From assembly GCF_005405285.1 (NCBI RefSeq), contig NZ_BJDT01000005.1, forward strand, positions 94,285 to 158,284: a DNA stretch of 64,000 nt, written 5' to 3'. This DNA comes from Weissella sagaensis. GTDB taxonomy: Bacteria; Bacillota; Bacilli; Lactobacillales; Lactobacillaceae. How positions within the stretch are numbered: position 1 is the stretch's first letter; each line of letters opens with the position of its first letter. The translations under genes were made by a program, and so were the position numbers. The notes beneath the pieces are model-generated. The model was not told where the DNA came from, made no database searches, and was given only the letters and a program-made list of their open reading frames with translations. This document shows, piece after piece, positions 63,484 through 64,000 of this stretch.

Positions 63484-63554
63484 CAGGGGTAGAGGGAATC
63501 GAACCCCCGCCGACGGTTTTGGAGACCGTTGTTCTACCGCTAAACTATACCCCT
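63484..63554 (-). tRNA. tRNA-Trp (CCA)
   Basis: Acceptor AGGGGTA/TACCCCT, anticodon stem ACGGT/ACCGT, loop CTCCAAA with anticodon CCA, and discriminator G, as in bacterial tRNA-Trp. Confidence 0.95.
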
Positions 63555-63581
63555 ATGACAATAATGTAATACTTAATTATA

Positions 63582-63655
63582 CGGTCACAACGGGATTCGA
63601 ACCCGTGATCTTTCGCGTGACAGGCGAACGTCCTAACCAACTAGACCATGCGACC
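63582..63655 (-). tRNA. tRNA-Asp (GTC)
   Basis: Acceptor GGTCGCA/TGTGACC, anticodon stem TTCGC/GCGAA, loop CTGTCAC giving anticodon GTC, discriminator G. Confidence 0.95.
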
Positions 63656-63657
63656 AA

Positions 63658-63730
63658 TGGACGTTACAGGGATCGAACCTGTGACCCCCTGCTTGTAAGG
63701 CAGGTGCTCTCCCAGCTGAGCTAAACGTCC
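63658..63730 (-). tRNA. tRNA-Val (TAC)
   Basis: Acceptor GGACGTT/AACGTCC, anticodon stem CCTGC/GCAGG, loop CTTACAA giving anticodon TAC. It directly follows the 5S gene in the operon. Confidence 0.95.
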
Positions 63731-63734
63731 ATAT

Positions 63735-63852
63735 TGCATCGCGACGTCCTATCCTCGCAGGAGGCGATCCTCCAACTACTTTTGGCACTACTGAGCTTAA
63801 CTTCTGTGTTCGGTATGGGAACAGGTGTGACCTCAGTGTCATCATCACGACA
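63735..63852 (-). rRNA. rrf: 5S ribosomal RNA
   Basis: The minus strand has the conserved 5S core CACACCTGTTCCCATACCGAACACAGAAGTTAAGC (in blocks) and AGTAGTTGGAGGATCGCC. The ends TGTCGTGA and TCGCGATGCA pair. About 118 nt; ends set by pairing. Confidence 0.93.
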
Positions 63853-63927
63853 CGTTTATGATTGAGTGAACGTAGTTCCCTCAAAACTGAATCATAATTG
63901 CTATTTTTGCCTTACACCACTTGCTAC

Positions 63928-64000
63928 TTGGTTAAGTCCTCGAACCATTAGTACTAGTCCGCTCCATACGTCACCGTACTGCCACTTCTAGCCTATCTAC
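63928..64000 (-). rRNA. rrl: 23S ribosomal RNA, 3' end (partial)
   Basis: The minus strand reads GGACTAGTACTAATGGTTCGAGGACTTAACC, in pieces the universal 23S 3' end, and runs off the right window edge. The spacer to 5S (63853-63927) has no gene. Confidence 0.93.

Overview
The window is a low-GC Gram-positive chromosome segment whose gene content and codon use fit a heterofermentative lactic acid bacterium of the Leuconostoc/Weissella group. I read this from the LepA, GapA, Pgk and mannose-PTS proteins, T-box and TPP leaders, and a 23S-5S-tRNA cluster. The species cannot be fixed without a search.

Left chromosomal part (1-16290). A partial NhaC-type transporter sits behind a complete T-box leader whose best specifier reading is tyrosine. 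Then come rpmE2, lepA, a 42-residue membrane peptide, a DUF308 protein, cardiolipin synthase, a two-gene quaternary-amine-type ABC importer with a fused permease/binding protein, and a TPP-riboswitch operon thiW-thiM-thiE for thiamine-precursor salvage. A LysR regulator and the glycolytic pair gap-pgk follow. Beside tRNA-Arg(CCG) is a small XRE regulator / ImmA-like / membrane-peptide cassette with a repeated operator-like motif; it lies outside the prophage.

Prophage (16291-53269, about 37 kb). A siphovirus-type temperate phage is integrated in the 3' end of tRNA-Arg(CCG), bounded by an exact 48-bp direct repeat. From the right junction leftwards it holds: integrase, an Ltp-like exclusion protein, an ImmA-like protease and CI on the plus strand; a three-copy operator region; Cro, antirepressor and early genes; ERF/SSB/DnaD/DnaC/RusA replication and recombination genes; a Dam-type methylase with a PD-(D/E)XK nuclease; an ArpU/DUF722-like late regulator; two degenerate tRNA-like sequences; a two-gene cassette (335-aa soluble protein and 142-aa four-helix membrane protein) with its own promoter and terminator; terminases, portal, capsid and tail genes with a -1 frame arrangement in the tail chaperones; and holin/endolysin. 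The phage left arm carries a terminator that stands in for the tRNA terminator displaced to the far side of the prophage.

Right chromosomal part (53270-64000). An EndA-like secreted nuclease, a GpmB-type phosphatase, a mannose PTS operon (IIAB-IIC-IID-DUF956) with a perfect cre site over its promoter, a YfhO-family membrane protein, a small unknown protein, a YdcF-family gene split by a frameshift at a six-base homopolymer, and the end of an rRNA operon (23S 3' end, 5S, tRNA-Val, Asp, Trp, His, Leu).

The best candidates for undescribed biology are the promoter/terminator-flanked two-gene cassette at 37391-38982, whose architecture resembles RexA/RexB; the stacked hairpins in the early leader at 47529-47727; the small RNA candidate beside the integrase; and the two damaged tRNA-like sequences. 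All functional claims were made by eye without database searches.
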